A stretch of DNA of 64,000 nt from Streptomyces sp. AC558_RSS880 (GCF_019049255.1 NZ_JAGMUJ010000130.1:281906-345905), one strand, 5' to 3'; positions 33,396-42,521 are shown, counted from the stretch's first letter. Notes: generated by a model from the letters alone, not told the origin. Numbers and translations are program-made.

Positions 33396-34565
33396 ATGGC
33401 GAAGCACTGGGCCGACTTCCAGTACGAGATCTACTTGAACGGGATGACGAGGGCCGTGCCCCGGCTGCCGACCGATCTGACCCGGCTGGAGGAGCTGACC
33501 GAGCAGCGGCTGGGCCCGGGGCCCGCCGGGTATGTCGTGGGCTCCGCGGGCGACGGCAGCACCGCCCGCGCCAACCGGGCCGCGCTCGAACGCCGCCGGA
33601 TCGTGCCGCGCATGCTGCGGGACGTGCACGAGCGTGATCTGTCGGTCGAGGTGCTGGGCCGCGCGCTGCCGGCGCCGTTGGCGCTGGCGCCGGTCGGGGT
33701 GCTGTCGATCATGCATCCGGACGCCGAGTCCGCCGCCGCCCGGGCGGCGGCCGCGCAGGGCGTGCCGTTCGTGCTGTCGTCCGCGTCCAGCACGCCGATG
33801 GAGCAGGTCGCGGAGGCGATGGGCGAGGGGGAGCGCTGGTTCCAGCTGTACTGGCCGAAGGACGTGGAGGTGGCCCGGAGCTTCCTGGACCGGGCGAAGG
33901 CCGCCGGGTTCACGGCACTGATCGTCACCCTGGACACTCCCCTGCTGTCCTGGCGTCCGCGCGACCTGGACCAGGCGTATCTGCCGTTCCTGCACGGGGT
34001 GGGCACCGCGAACTACTTCTCGGACCCGGCGTTTCAGGCAGGGCTGGCCAAGCCGGTGCACGAGGACCCGAACGCGGCGGTGATGCACTTCGTCGGCATG
34101 TTCGCCGATCCCGCCAAGTCCTGGCCGGATCTGGCGTTCCTGCGGGAGAACTGGGACGGGCCGATCGTCCTCAAGGGCGTGCTCCATCCCGACGACGCGC
34201 GGCTCGCCGCCGACGCCGGGATGGACGGCGTGGTGGTGTCCAACCACGGCGGGCGTCAGGTGGCCGGGGCGATCGCCGCGGCGGACGCGTTGCCCGGCGT
34301 GGCCGAGGCCGTCGGCGACCGGCTCACCGTGCTCTTCGACAGCGGGGTGCGCACCGGCGACGACGTCTTCAAGGCCCTCGCCCTGGGGGCGCGGGCGGTC
34401 CTGCTGGGGCGTCCGTACGTCTACGGGCTCGGCCTCGACGGACAGGCGGGGGTGGAACACGTGATCCGCTGCCTGCTCGCCGAACTCGACCTCACCATGG
34501 CCCTGTCGGGCCACGCCACCCCGTCCACGATCGGTCCCGACGCCCTCACGGAGGCAGCGGGCTGA
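33396..34565 (+). CDS. FMN-dependent alpha-hydroxy-acid oxidising enzyme (lactate 2-monooxygenase-like)
   Basis: A 389-residue TIM-barrel flavoenzyme that oxidises L-2-hydroxy acids. The N-terminus AKHWADFQYEIYLNGM is typical of lactate 2-monooxygenase. Catalytic and FMN residues: Tyr in YVVGSAGDGS, FQLYWPKD, LIVTLDTP, the base His and Arg in VVSNHGGRQ, and the phosphate site LFDSGVRTGDDVFKAL with GARAVLLGRPYVYGL. The ATG 33396 is preferred over 33354 because GAGGCGGGGCGG precedes it and it matches the family N-terminus. Monooxygenase and oxidase forms differ subtly, so acetate versus pyruvate as product is not certain. Confidence 0.88.
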   Translation: MAKHWADFQYEIYLNGMTRAVPRLPTDLTRLEELTEQRLGPGPAGYVVGSAGDGSTARANRAALERRRIVPRMLRDVHERDLSVEVLGRALPAPLALAPVGVLSIMHPDAESAAARAAAAQGVPFVLSSASSTPMEQVAEAMGEGERWFQLYWPKDVEVARSFLDRAKAAGFTALIVTLDTPLLSWRPRDLDQAYLPFLHGVGTANYFSDPAFQAGLAKPVHEDPNAAVMHFVGMFADPAKSWPDLAFLRENWDGPIVLKGVLHPDDARLAADAGMDGVVVSNHGGRQVAGAIAAADALPGVAEAVGDRLTVLFDSGVRTGDDVFKALALGARAVLLGRPYVYGLGLDGQAGVEHVIRCLLAELDLTMALSGHATPSTIGPDALTEAAG

Positions 34566-34676
34566 CCCGCCCCGGCCCGCACCACTACGGCGCGTGCCGG
34601 CGGTCGGGGCAGGGGGTCTTCCGGGTCGAAGCCCTGCCGGGCCGCACCGTCACGGTGCGGCACCACCACGGCACGT

Positions 34677-34728
34677 CCCGGGCCGGGGCGAGGCGGCCTC
34701 CCGGGCCGGATCCCCGCCCCGGCCCGGG
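34677..34728. terminator. Terminator between convergent genes
   Basis: CCCGGGCCGGGGCG (34677-34690) pairs perfectly with CGCCCCGGCCCGGG (34715-34728) over a 24-base loop. An odd palindrome GCCGCACCGT-C-ACGGTGCGGC sits just before it (34641-34661). Together they serve the convergent flavoenzyme and ricin-domain genes. Confidence 0.65.
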
Positions 34729-34730
34729 GG

Positions 34731-36365
34731 TCACGTCACCGGCTCGGCCAGCTCCACGTGTCGGGCCGCCGGGGTGCCGCTGATGGACAGGGAGCCCGTG
34801 GCCGTCCGTACCGGTTCGGGGGTCCAGCGCTGGTTCACGGTCCGGTCGCGTACCTTGACGACGATGTCGGCGTTCGCGTCAGGGGTCGCCGGGGTGAGGG
34901 CCAGTTGGACGTCCCAGCGGGGCACCAGTTCGCCCTGCACGGTGAGGTCGTACCGCACGTCGCCGCCCCGCCGGTCGCCGGGGTCGGCGCAGGTGCCGAG
35001 GACGACGACACCGGCGTCCTTGTGCGAGTCCAGGCACAGACCGGGATCGGCCACGCTGCGCAGCAGCCCGTCCTCCTCGTACGTCCACTGCTGGGTCCAC
35101 GCCGAGGAGCAGTCCGCCAGCCGGGTCCCGGAGCCGTCCTGCGGCTCGCCCCGGGTGTCGAGGCACAGGCCGGAGGCCACGTTGCGCAGCCGCGTCCGTC
35201 CCGGCGCGGTGGGAAGCCCGGCGGCGCCGGGCGGGGACGCGGACGGCACGGCCGCGCGGCCGCCCGCCGCTCCGGTGGAGCCCGTCGGGTCGGCGGCACC
35301 GCCGTCCGGGGTGGAGGGCCCGGCGATGAGCACGCTCACCAGCACCCCGGCGGAGACCGCGCCGATGCCGGTGAGCAGGGTCCTGGTGGAGCGCACCGGG
35401 TCCGGGAACGCGATGCCCGTCAGCCGTCCGGGAACGGGGATGCGGGACAGCACACGGTGCCGGCCGCCGCCGGGCCGCCCGCCCCCGCCCCGGCGCCGGC
35501 GGGCGGTGCGTCCGCCGCGTGGGCCGGCCGTCAGGCGCCCCGGGCGCGAGTCGAGGTAGCGCCGGGCCCCCCACCCGAGCACCGCCTCGGCGATCAGCGT
35601 GCCCAACCCGCCCTCGAAGTGGCCGAGTTGTTCGGCCGCGTTCCGGCAGTAGCGGCACTCCGCCAGATGCTGCCGGACGTCCGGCAGCAGGGCCCCGCCC
35701 CGCCGGATGGGGACGTCGAGGAGGCGGTTGTAGAAGCGGCAGTCCTTCGTCGGTGCCAGTTCCTGATGGGCGTGGACACAACCTTGACGGAATTTTTCAC
35801 GCGCCTGTTCGAGTGCGCCCGACGCGATGTCGGGGTCCATGCCGAGCAGACCGGCCGGCACGGAAATCGGCTCGGCCTCGACCTCGACGTGCCAGAGCAA
35901 ACAGCGCGCGAGTGCGGGCAGCGAGCGGAATGCCCGCTGGGCGAGTGCGCGGTTTTCCGGAGTCATGGTGGTCGCCGCGCGCATGCCGCGCCCGCCCGCC
36001 GGTTTCTGCAGCTCCGGCATAACTCCGGCTATTCGATCGTCCGCGGCCCACTCGCGGACCGTGTCCCGCACGCCCACCAGCAGCACCGGCCGGAGCGCGA
36101 CGGCCGATTCGCCGACGGCGACCCGGTCCAGGACCCGGTGCAGGGCGGCCGCGGTGACCATGGCGGCGAGCTGCCCCGACGAGGCGAGGCAGACGGCCGC
36201 GTAGTCGTGCATCGACTGCCAGTGCCGTGCCGACAGCAGCGCGACGGAAGAGGCGGCCTCGCCTTCCGGACGGCCCCGCAACCGGACGGCGAGGAACTCG
36301 TCGGATTCCCCCCGGTCCCCGCCGGGCGGCGGATACGGGGGGCGAGGGGGGTGGGGGGTGTGCAC
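34731..36365 (-). CDS. Membrane protein with zinc-finger motif and extracellular ricin-type lectin domain
   Basis: A 544-residue modular protein. Residues about 20-210 are helical and resemble sigma-factor-like regions (RHWQSMHDYAAVCLASSG, MTPENRALAQRAFRSLPALA). About 240-265 is HLAECRYCRNAAEQL, the HxxxCxxC pattern of anti-sigma zinc fingers. A transmembrane helix lies near 335-355 (LLTGIGAVSAGVLVSVLIAG), then a Pro/Ser-rich linker and a ricin-B fold (about 395-544) with QQW and QRW motifs. Start GTG 36365 has GGAAGG upstream; ATG 36398 is the alternative. It could sense extracellular sugar and signal to RNA polymerase; that is inference. Confidence 0.75.
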   Translation of the reverse strand: MHTPHPPRPPYPPPGGDRGESDEFLAVRLRGRPEGEAASSVALLSARHWQSMHDYAAVCLASSGQLAAMVTAAALHRVLDRVAVGESAVALRPVLLVGVRDTVREWAADDRIAGVMPELQKPAGGRGMRAATTMTPENRALAQRAFRSLPALARCLLWHVEVEAEPISVPAGLLGMDPDIASGALEQAREKFRQGCVHAHQELAPTKDCRFYNRLLDVPIRRGGALLPDVRQHLAECRYCRNAAEQLGHFEGGLGTLIAEAVLGWGARRYLDSRPGRLTAGPRGGRTARRRRGGGGRPGGGRHRVLSRIPVPGRLTGIAFPDPVRSTRTLLTGIGAVSAGVLVSVLIAGPSTPDGGAADPTGSTGAAGGRAAVPSASPPGAAGLPTAPGRTRLRNVASGLCLDTRGEPQDGSGTRLADCSSAWTQQWTYEEDGLLRSVADPGLCLDSHKDAGVVVLGTCADPGDRRGGDVRYDLTVQGELVPRWDVQLALTPATPDANADIVVKVRDRTVNQRWTPEPVRTATGSLSISGTPAARHVELAEPVT

Positions 36366-36920
36366 TGAGATGGTTCCTTCCCACAGCGCATGTGACATTC
36401 GAGGGTTTCCGACGCCGAAAAGGAGACCGTTGGGTGCATGCCTCTTTGGCGCGGCACGGGGGGGCGGAAATTCACCGACGGCGAATCGGACCCGGTTCAT
36501 CAACTCACGTGCGCCCCCGGCCTTTACCCCCCGCACGGGTGGCTCACTCTCGCACAACCCGCGCTCGGCCAACAAGGCGCTCGGGCAACATCCGCGCGTT
36601 GACAGAAAGTCAGAAAGGAAACGCGGCCCGCCGCTCTCACCGCGGCTTTCGGCCCGGGTTTTCACGCCGTTCACAGGCGGGGCGTCCCAGGGGGCGCCCG
36701 GGCCCCTTCCGCGCCCCGTGCGAACTCCGCGCCCGCACCGGCGCCTCGCGCACGCCCCCGGCGCACGCCGGAGCGTGGTCAACCGGTCACGGCCCTTCCC
36801 GGAGGGCACGCGCAGAGATGGCGGCCCTCCCGCGCGCACGGCCGCCGGCCCCGGTCCTCCCGCCCCCGGCCGCCGGCCCCGAGGGACCCCGGCATCCCGC
36901 GCGACCCGTCCCCGCGCGGT
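36366..36920. other. 555-bp gap between ricin-domain gene and toxin gene
   Basis: No convincing gene. Bases 36366-36490 and 36590-36640 are less GC-rich and may hold promoters: TTGACA occurs at 36599-36604 but no matching -10 box is evident. The rest (36650-36900) is extremely GC-rich with no coding pattern I trust. Confidence 0.35.
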
Positions 36921-37298
36921 TCAGATCTGCCAGGAGCGCAGCCGGTCGGCCGCGCTGTACACGTCCGCCTCGCCGGAGATCAGGTCGCGCGCCAGATCGA
37001 CCAGGGCGCCGTAGGGCGGGTCGATGCCGACCCCGCTGACGAACATGTACGCGACCGCCGTGGCACAGGCGAAGCGGGCGTTGGCCGAGGGCAGCGGCCG
37101 GAGCACGGCGAGGGTGTGCAGCAGGGCCGCCGCCCGCCAGGCCGGATCGGAGTCGACGCCCAGCCGGGGCGGGTCCACGCGGTGACGGGCGACGGCCGCG
37201 ACGAGGGCGGAGAAGTCGTTGACGACGGGCTGGTCCGGGAGGACCTCCTCGTGCCGCTGGAGCAGCCAGGGCACGTCGATGTGGAGCACGGGTGCCAT
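36921..37298 (-). CDS. Fic/Doc-family toxin, degenerate motif
   Basis: A 125-residue protein of the Fic/Doc fold. The active-site loop, normally HPFxxGN(G/K)R, reads LRPLPSANARFACATAVAYM, keeping the Asn and Arg but lacking the catalytic His (Leu/Arg at that position). Doc phosphorylates EF-Tu with this His, so activity in the canonical way is doubtful. The set of similar Streptomyces proteins annotated as Fic-family toxin shares this loop, as I recall. It lies three bases after the antitoxin stop on the same strand, a typical toxin-antitoxin operon. Confidence 0.75.
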   Translation of the reverse strand: MAPVLHIDVPWLLQRHEEVLPDQPVVNDFSALVAAVARHRVDPPRLGVDSDPAWRAAALLHTLAVLRPLPSANARFACATAVAYMFVSGVGIDPPYGALVDLARDLISGEADVYSAADRLRSWQI

Positions 37299-37301
37299 CG
37301 G

Positions 37302-37547
37302 TCAGGCGGCCCGTCCCGCGCCGCCGGCGGAGGGTTCGTCGTCCGGGAAGGCCGCGGCGAATTCGTCGGCGTGGGAGGCGAAGAACCGGCGGAAGGCTTC
37401 CGCGCCCTCCTGCAGGGCGCGGTGGCGTGCTATGTCCGCCGCGGCCGCCTCCCGCACGAGCGCCTTCATGGACGTACCGCGCTCCTTGGCGATCTGCCGC
37501 AGGTCCTCGAGCTCGCGGTCGCTGAACTCCACGTTGAGAGCTGGCAT
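37302..37547 (-). CDS. Ribbon-helix-helix antitoxin
   Basis: An 81-residue protein with an N-terminal strand ALNVEFSD followed by two helices (ELEDLRQIAKERGTSMKALVREA), the ribbon-helix-helix DNA-binding fold. Its C-terminal half (LQEGAEAFRRFFASHADEF) is helical and would bind the toxin. The first gene of the pair, it should repress its own promoter through the palindrome just upstream. The ATG 37547 follows GAAGG so closely that translation may be inefficient or leaderless. Confidence 0.75.
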   Translation of the reverse strand: MPALNVEFSDRELEDLRQIAKERGTSMKALVREAAAADIARHRALQEGAEAFRRFFASHADEFAAAFPDDEPSAGGAGRAA

Positions 37548-37556
37548 GCCTTCACG

Positions 37557-37571
37557 GTACCGCGCGGGTAC
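37557..37571 (-). promoter_or_regulatory. Candidate autoregulatory operator of the toxin-antitoxin pair
   Basis: GTACC (37557-37561) and GGTAC (37567-37571) are inverted half-sites with a five-base GCGCG spacer, ten bases upstream of the antitoxin ATG. The AT-rich sequence 37572-37590 (TGAATCGTAAATACG) behind it may be the promoter. Confidence 0.4.
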
Positions 37572-37614
37572 TGAATCGTAAATACGTGCAGGTCAGACCG
37601 TACAGAAAGGGGTA

Positions 37615-37656
37615 CCGGCGGGGGCCGACGGCCGAGTGGCCGCCGGCCCCCGCCGG
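37615..37656 (-). terminator. Terminator of the cellulase gene
   Basis: CCGGCGGGGGCCG (37615-37627) pairs perfectly with CGGCCCCCGCCGG (37644-37656) over a 16-base loop, nine bases beyond the cellulase stop. Confidence 0.75.
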
Positions 37657-37664
37657 GACGGGTG

Positions 37665-39908
37665 TCAGCCCTGATCGGCCACGAAGGAGGCCATGCGGGT
37701 CAGGGCCGCGTTCCAGTTGATGGTGTGTTCGTTGGTGGACCAGGACTGGATGTCGTCGATGAAGCAGAACTGACCGACGCAGCCCTGGAGCTTCGACTGG
37801 GCGAAGGGGTCCTGGATGCTGGAGTTGGGTCCGCCGGAGAGCGTTCCGGCGGGCGGGTTCGGCAGGTTCGGGTCGAGCTGCGCGGCGTACCAGCGGCTGT
37901 GCTGGTTGTGCGCGTTGACCTCGCCGTAGCCGGTGACGTACGACATGTTCAGGGCGTTGCGGCCCAGGATGTAGTCCATGCTCTGCAGCGCGCCGTCCCG
38001 GTACTTCGAGGCGCCGGTGAGGTCGTAGGCGGTGGCGAGGACGACCGCGTTGTTGAGGATCTGGTGGCTGGAGCCCCAGTCGTAGACGTTGCCGGCCGGC
38101 GCGTACGGCATGCCGTACGGGTGGGCCTTCAGCGTGGCCAGGTAGCCGTCGGCGCCCTGGACGACGGAGCGGCGGACCTTGTCCCGGCCGGGCAGCCGGT
38201 TGGGCACGGTGGCGAGGTCGAGCCGGCCGGCCGCGGCGGTGCGCGCCCAGTCGAAACCGAGGGGGCCGAAGATGTCGGCGGTGTGCACCGGGGAGTTCAG
38301 GACGTACTCCTCGAACTGCCGCTCCCCCGTGGTGAGGTACAGCTCGGCGGCGGCCCAGTAGAACTCGTCGGCCACGGTGTCGTCGGGGTAGGCGCCGCCG
38401 CCGATGCCGTCGTCCGGATCGGCGAGGAGGTCCGGGTGGGCGAGGGCCGCCGTCCAGGCCTTTCGGGCCGCCGCCAGGGTGGTGGCCGCGAACTCCTTGT
38501 CGTAGGAGCGGTAGAGCCGTGCCGCCTGGGCCGCCGTGGCCGCGAGGTTGAGGGTGGCGGCGGTGGTCGGCGGGTGCAGTTCCCGCTTCTGGGGGTCGTC
38601 GCTGGGCAGCAGCGGCAGCCCGGTCCACTGCTCGTCGTGGATCTTGTGGTGGGCCATTCCGGCCAGCGGCTCACCCTCGGGGACCTGCATCTTCAGCAGG
38701 AACTCCAGTTCCCAGCGGGCCTCGTCGAGGATGTCCGGGACCTTGTTGCCGCTCTCCGGGATGTTCAGCGTGCCGTCGCCGAGCTTGTCCGCCTCGCCGG
38801 TGCGGGCGTGCCGGGCGCGTTCGTAGGTGCTGAGCACCTCCCAGGTGCTGATGCCTCCGTTGACGACGTACTTGCCGTGGTCGCCGGCGTCGTACCAGCC
38901 GCCGGTGACGTCGAGGGTGTAGTCGCAGACCCCGGGCTGGCAGGGCACCTGGCCGTCGCCCTGGTTGGGGGCCACGCCCACGTGTCCGGCCGGGCGGCCG
39001 TAGCCGGGGCGCAGGTCGTCGCGGATCTCGGTGCCGCTGCGCTGGGTGTAGTAGTACTTCGCCGAGTCCAGCCGCAGCCGCTCGTACGCGCTCGCGTCGA
39101 TGTCGAAGGGCCGGCTGGTCTCGCCGTCCACGACCAGGGTGTAGCCGGTGCCGCGCTTGCGGTGGCCGCCGAAGTCGATGGAGTGGACGTTCTCCCCGGA
39201 GGAGCCGTCCACGCCCCGCGGCACGGTCCAGCCCTTGCGGACCACCCGGCCGTCGTCGTCCTTCAGCCGCCAGGGCAGCCGCTCGCCGGCGTCGGTGACG
39301 AGGGTGGCGTTCTTCGGTCCGGAGGGCAGGTAGGCGACCTGGTTGACCCGGACGCGGGGCCCGGTGTCGGGCTCGTACGGCTCGGGGGCGACCCCGCCCA
39401 GCAGGGACACGTCGTCCACGCAGAACCGCCAGGGGTCCGCGCTGCCGCCGAGCTGGAAGCCGACCTGGCCCTGAGCGGTGTCGACGGGCGAGGTGAAGGT
39501 GTACGAGTAGGTGTCACCGGAGACGCTGAGCTGCGGTGACACCTCGTAGTAGGTGTCGTACGGCGCCGCCTGCAGGCCGACGATCGCCCGCACGACATGG
39601 CCCGCGGGCGAGCCGGTCGCGCTGAAGGAGAAGCGGTACGACTCCCCCTTCACCAGGGTGATGTCGTTCTGGCCGACGGCCGCGTCCCAGCGGTTGGCGG
39701 TGCCGCCGGGGACGTCGGCGCACAGGCGGCCGTCGGCCGGGCCCGCGGTGACGTTGGCGGAGGCCCACCAGGGGTCGGTGCCGGTGTCGAAGGTGCCGTT
39801 GCGGACCTGCTCGACCTCGTCCGCCCCGGCCGGGGCGGCGGGCAGCGCGGTGAGCGCGGTCGCCAGCAGTCCGGTCAGGGACAGCAGAGCGGTTCTGCGT
39901 CTGTTCAC
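37665..39908 (-). CDS. Secreted GH9 cellulase with CBM4/9 and Ig-like domains
   Basis: A 747-residue secreted endoglucanase hydrolysing beta-1,4-glucan with inversion. Order: signal peptide (NRRRTALLSLTGLLATALTAL), CBM4/9 carbohydrate-binding module (about 30-185), CelD_N Ig-like domain (about 190-280, RVRVNQVAYLPSGPK), and GH9 catalytic barrel (about 290-747). Catalytic Asp residues are in TGGWYDAGDHGKYVVNGG, substrate residues in NAHNQHSRWYAA, and the general acid Glu in STNEHTINWNAAL. GTG 39908 has GAGGAG upstream. A perfect CebR operator lies 45 bp before the start, so induction by cellobiose is expected. Confidence 0.93.
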   Translation of the reverse strand: MNRRRTALLSLTGLLATALTALPAAPAGADEVEQVRNGTFDTGTDPWWASANVTAGPADGRLCADVPGGTANRWDAAVGQNDITLVKGESYRFSFSATGSPAGHVVRAIVGLQAAPYDTYYEVSPQLSVSGDTYSYTFTSPVDTAQGQVGFQLGGSADPWRFCVDDVSLLGGVAPEPYEPDTGPRVRVNQVAYLPSGPKNATLVTDAGERLPWRLKDDDGRVVRKGWTVPRGVDGSSGENVHSIDFGGHRKRGTGYTLVVDGETSRPFDIDASAYERLRLDSAKYYYTQRSGTEIRDDLRPGYGRPAGHVGVAPNQGDGQVPCQPGVCDYTLDVTGGWYDAGDHGKYVVNGGISTWEVLSTYERARHARTGEADKLGDGTLNIPESGNKVPDILDEARWELEFLLKMQVPEGEPLAGMAHHKIHDEQWTGLPLLPSDDPQKRELHPPTTAATLNLAATAAQAARLYRSYDKEFAATTLAAARKAWTAALAHPDLLADPDDGIGGGAYPDDTVADEFYWAAAELYLTTGERQFEEYVLNSPVHTADIFGPLGFDWARTAAAGRLDLATVPNRLPGRDKVRRSVVQGADGYLATLKAHPYGMPYAPAGNVYDWGSSHQILNNAVVLATAYDLTGASKYRDGALQSMDYILGRNALNMSYVTGYGEVNAHNQHSRWYAAQLDPNLPNPPAGTLSGGPNSSIQDPFAQSKLQGCVGQFCFIDDIQSWSTNEHTINWNAALTRMASFVADQG

Positions 39909-39952
39909 GTCTGGGCTCCTCTTGGGGAGGTGCGGGGGCGCGGAAGCACATA

Positions 39953-39966
39953 TGGGAGCGCTCCCA
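39953..39966 (-). promoter_or_regulatory. CebR operator (perfect 14-bp palindrome)
   Basis: TGGGAGCGCTCCCA matches exactly the known consensus of the LacI-family cellobiose repressor CebR. It lies 45 bp upstream of the cellulase GTG. A TTGACG hexamer (40012-40007) at a plausible distance upstream could be the -35 element, though the -10 match is weak. Confidence 0.9.
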
Positions 39967-40141
39967 TCTCCGTACGCGGACCATGGTTGTGGCAGGTGTG
40001 ACACTCCGTCAACGGTTGGGACGGGACTGGTGAGGATCACCCGGAGCGGAGGTTCGCAGTCCGCGTCGGGCCGCGACCCACTAGGCTGGAACTCAGGCGA
40101 TACACCGGTTCACGGTGAGTGTGCGCGATGGAGTGGCGACG

Positions 40142-42520
40142 ATGAGGCCGGACGACCCGTTCGACGATGCCGTGACGGCCCGGGCCGTCATCGCCGCCGA
40201 CGGCACGCTCGCGCGGTGGAGCGAGGGTGCGCGCCTGCTGCTGGGACACACGGCCGAGGAGGTCGTCGGCCGCCCGGCCACCGACCTGCTGGCCGAGGGC
40301 TCCGGTCCGCCCCGGCTCCCGGCCGCCCGCTGGAGCGGCACCCTCGCCCTGCGGCACCGCGACGGCTCCGCCGTCACGGTGTGGCTGCTCGCCCACCACA
40401 GACGGCCGGGGGACGACGGTCCGGGGGAGTGGCTCGCCGTCACCCCGCTGGACACCACGGACCAGGAACTGCCCGACGATCCGCTGGTCAGGACGGCCGT
40501 GTTCCAGTCGCCCTGCGCCACGATGGTCTTCGACGAAGGGCTGCGCCTGCGCGGGGTCAACGACGCCATGGCCCACCTCCTCGGCCTGCCGGCCCCCCAC
40601 CTGCGGGGGCTCAGGCCCACCGACATCGGCGGCCGGCCGCAGCACTCCGAACTCGAGCGCCAGCTGCGCCAGGTGCTGCGCACCGGCCGGCCGGCCGAGA
40701 TGCAGACGTACATGAAGGCCACCGGCGAGAACCGCGCGCACGCCTGGCTGGCCCGGCTCGCACCGCTCACCGACCACTCCGGCCGGGTGCGGGGCGTGTG
40801 CGTGACGGCCCACGACTTCACCGAGCAGTACCGGGCGCGGGAGCGGCTGCAGCTGGTCAACGAGGCCAGCATCCGCATCGGCACCACCCTGGACGTCACC
40901 CGGACGGCGCAGGAACTGGCCGAGGTGTGCGTGCCCGCGCTCGCCGACTTCGTCAGCGTGGACCTGCTGGAGCCCGAGGAGCCCGGAGGCGAGCCCACCG
41001 GCCCGCTGACCACGCCCGTCTCGCTGCGCCGGGTCGCCCATCAGTCCCTGACACCGGGCAGCCCCGAGTCGGTCGCCCGCACGGGCGAGGTGGTCGTCTA
41101 CCCGGCCGCCGCGCCCCAGGCCGACTCGCTGATCGCGGGCCACAGCATCGTGGCCTCGGTGCCCTCCGGCGATCTCGACCCGTGGCTCGCGGTGGACGAG
41201 GCACGCGCCCGGCAGGTCCGGGAGTTCGGCGTCCACTCCATGCTGTCCGTCCCGCTCCAGGCGCGCGGTACGACCCTCGGGGTGGCCGCCTTCACCCGCT
41301 TCACCCGTCCCGAGGCGTTCACCCACGACGACGTGCTGCTGGCCGAGGAGGTCACCGCGCGCGCCGCCGTCTGCATCGACAACGCCCGCCGGTACTCCCG
41401 TGAACGCGAGACCACCCTCGCGCTCCAGCGCAGCCTGCTCCCCCGCACCCTGCCGCGCACGGCCGCCGTGGAGGCGGCCACCCGCTATCTGCCGGCCGCG
41501 CGCTCCGGTGTGGGCGGCGACTGGTTCGACGTGATCCCGCTGTCCGGGATGCGGGTGGCCATGGTCGTCGGGGACGTCGTCGGACACGGCATCCAGGCGT
41601 CCGCGACCATGGGCCGGCTGCGCACGGCGGTGCGCACCCTCGCCGACATCGACCTGGCACCCGACGAACTGCTCACGCACCTCGACGACCTGGTCCTCCA
41701 CCTCTCGCACGAGTCGGGCGGCGACCCCGCGTCGGGCGAGCTCGGCGCGACCTGTCTGTACGCGGTGTACGACCCGGTGTCGCGGCGCTGCTCCCTGTCC
41801 CGGGCGGGGCACCCCGCACCGGTGCTGATCCCGCCGGGCGGTCCGGCCCGGCACCTCGATGTGCCCTCCGGGCCGCCGCTGGGCCTGGGCGGGCTGCCGT
41901 TCGAGTCGGTCGAGCTGGAGCTGCCCGACGACGCGGTGCTGGCGTTCTACACCGACGGGCTGGTCGAGTCCCGCGGGCGGGACACCGAGGTCGGTCAGGC
42001 CCTGCTCCGCGAGGCGCTGTCCAACGCCGCAGGCCCGCTCGACGAGACCTGCGACCGGGTCCTGCATACCGTGCTCGCGCCGGGCGGCACGACGGACGAC
42101 GTGGCCCTGCTGCTGGCCCGTACCCACGGTCTGCCGTCCGCGCAGGTCGCCACCTGGGACATCCCCGCCGACCCGGCACTGGTCGCCCCCGTCCGCAAGC
42201 AGGTCCTCGACCAACTGGCCACCTGGGCGCTGACCGAGGCGTCGTTCACCGCGGAGCTGGTGGTGAGCGAGCTGGTCACCAACGCCATCCGGTACGGCGC
42301 CCCACCCATCCGGCTACGGCTGATCCACGACGCCTCGACGCTGATCTGCGAGGTGTCCGACACCAGCCACACGGCACCGCATCTGCGCCGGGCCAAGACC
42401 TGGGACGAAGGCGGCCGGGGCCTGCTGCTGGTCGCCCAGCTCACCCAGCGCTGGGGCAGCAGACACACGGCCGACGGCAAGACCATCTGGTCGGAACTGG
42501 CCCTGGTGGACGAGATGTGA
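40142..42520 (+). CDS. PAS-PAS-GAF-SpoIIE phosphatase with RsbW-like ATPase
   Basis: A 792-residue sensor phosphatase. Domains: PAS (about 10-115), PAS (about 125-240, SPCATMVFDEGLRLRGVNDAM), GAF (about 255-430), SpoIIE/PP2C (about 440-650: GVGGDWFDVIPL, MVVGDVVGHGIQASATMGRL, SRAGHPAPVL, FYTDGLVES, DDVALLLAR) and HATPase_c (about 670-792: VVSELVTNAIRYGAPP, GGRGLLLVAQL). It is the same class as the 12.3-14.7 kb protein and would control a STAS/anti-sigma switch. ATG 40142 has GGAG eight bases upstream. It is divergent from the cellulase gene; the lipoprotein gene follows directly. Confidence 0.92.
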   Translation: MRPDDPFDDAVTARAVIAADGTLARWSEGARLLLGHTAEEVVGRPATDLLAEGSGPPRLPAARWSGTLALRHRDGSAVTVWLLAHHRRPGDDGPGEWLAVTPLDTTDQELPDDPLVRTAVFQSPCATMVFDEGLRLRGVNDAMAHLLGLPAPHLRGLRPTDIGGRPQHSELERQLRQVLRTGRPAEMQTYMKATGENRAHAWLARLAPLTDHSGRVRGVCVTAHDFTEQYRARERLQLVNEASIRIGTTLDVTRTAQELAEVCVPALADFVSVDLLEPEEPGGEPTGPLTTPVSLRRVAHQSLTPGSPESVARTGEVVVYPAAAPQADSLIAGHSIVASVPSGDLDPWLAVDEARARQVREFGVHSMLSVPLQARGTTLGVAAFTRFTRPEAFTHDDVLLAEEVTARAAVCIDNARRYSRERETTLALQRSLLPRTLPRTAAVEAATRYLPAARSGVGGDWFDVIPLSGMRVAMVVGDVVGHGIQASATMGRLRTAVRTLADIDLAPDELLTHLDDLVLHLSHESGGDPASGELGATCLYAVYDPVSRRCSLSRAGHPAPVLIPPGGPARHLDVPSGPPLGLGGLPFESVELELPDDAVLAFYTDGLVESRGRDTEVGQALLREALSNAAGPLDETCDRVLHTVLAPGGTTDDVALLLARTHGLPSAQVATWDIPADPALVAPVRKQVLDQLATWALTEASFTAELVVSELVTNAIRYGAPPIRLRLIHDASTLICEVSDTSHTAPHLRRAKTWDEGGRGLLLVAQLTQRWGSRHTADGKTIWSELALVDEM

Positions 42521-42521
42521 C

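Noticed and set aside
36599..36604. TTGACA promoter in the gap before the toxin gene
   Set aside because: No acceptable -10 hexamer at 16-18 bases and no gene downstream on that strand.
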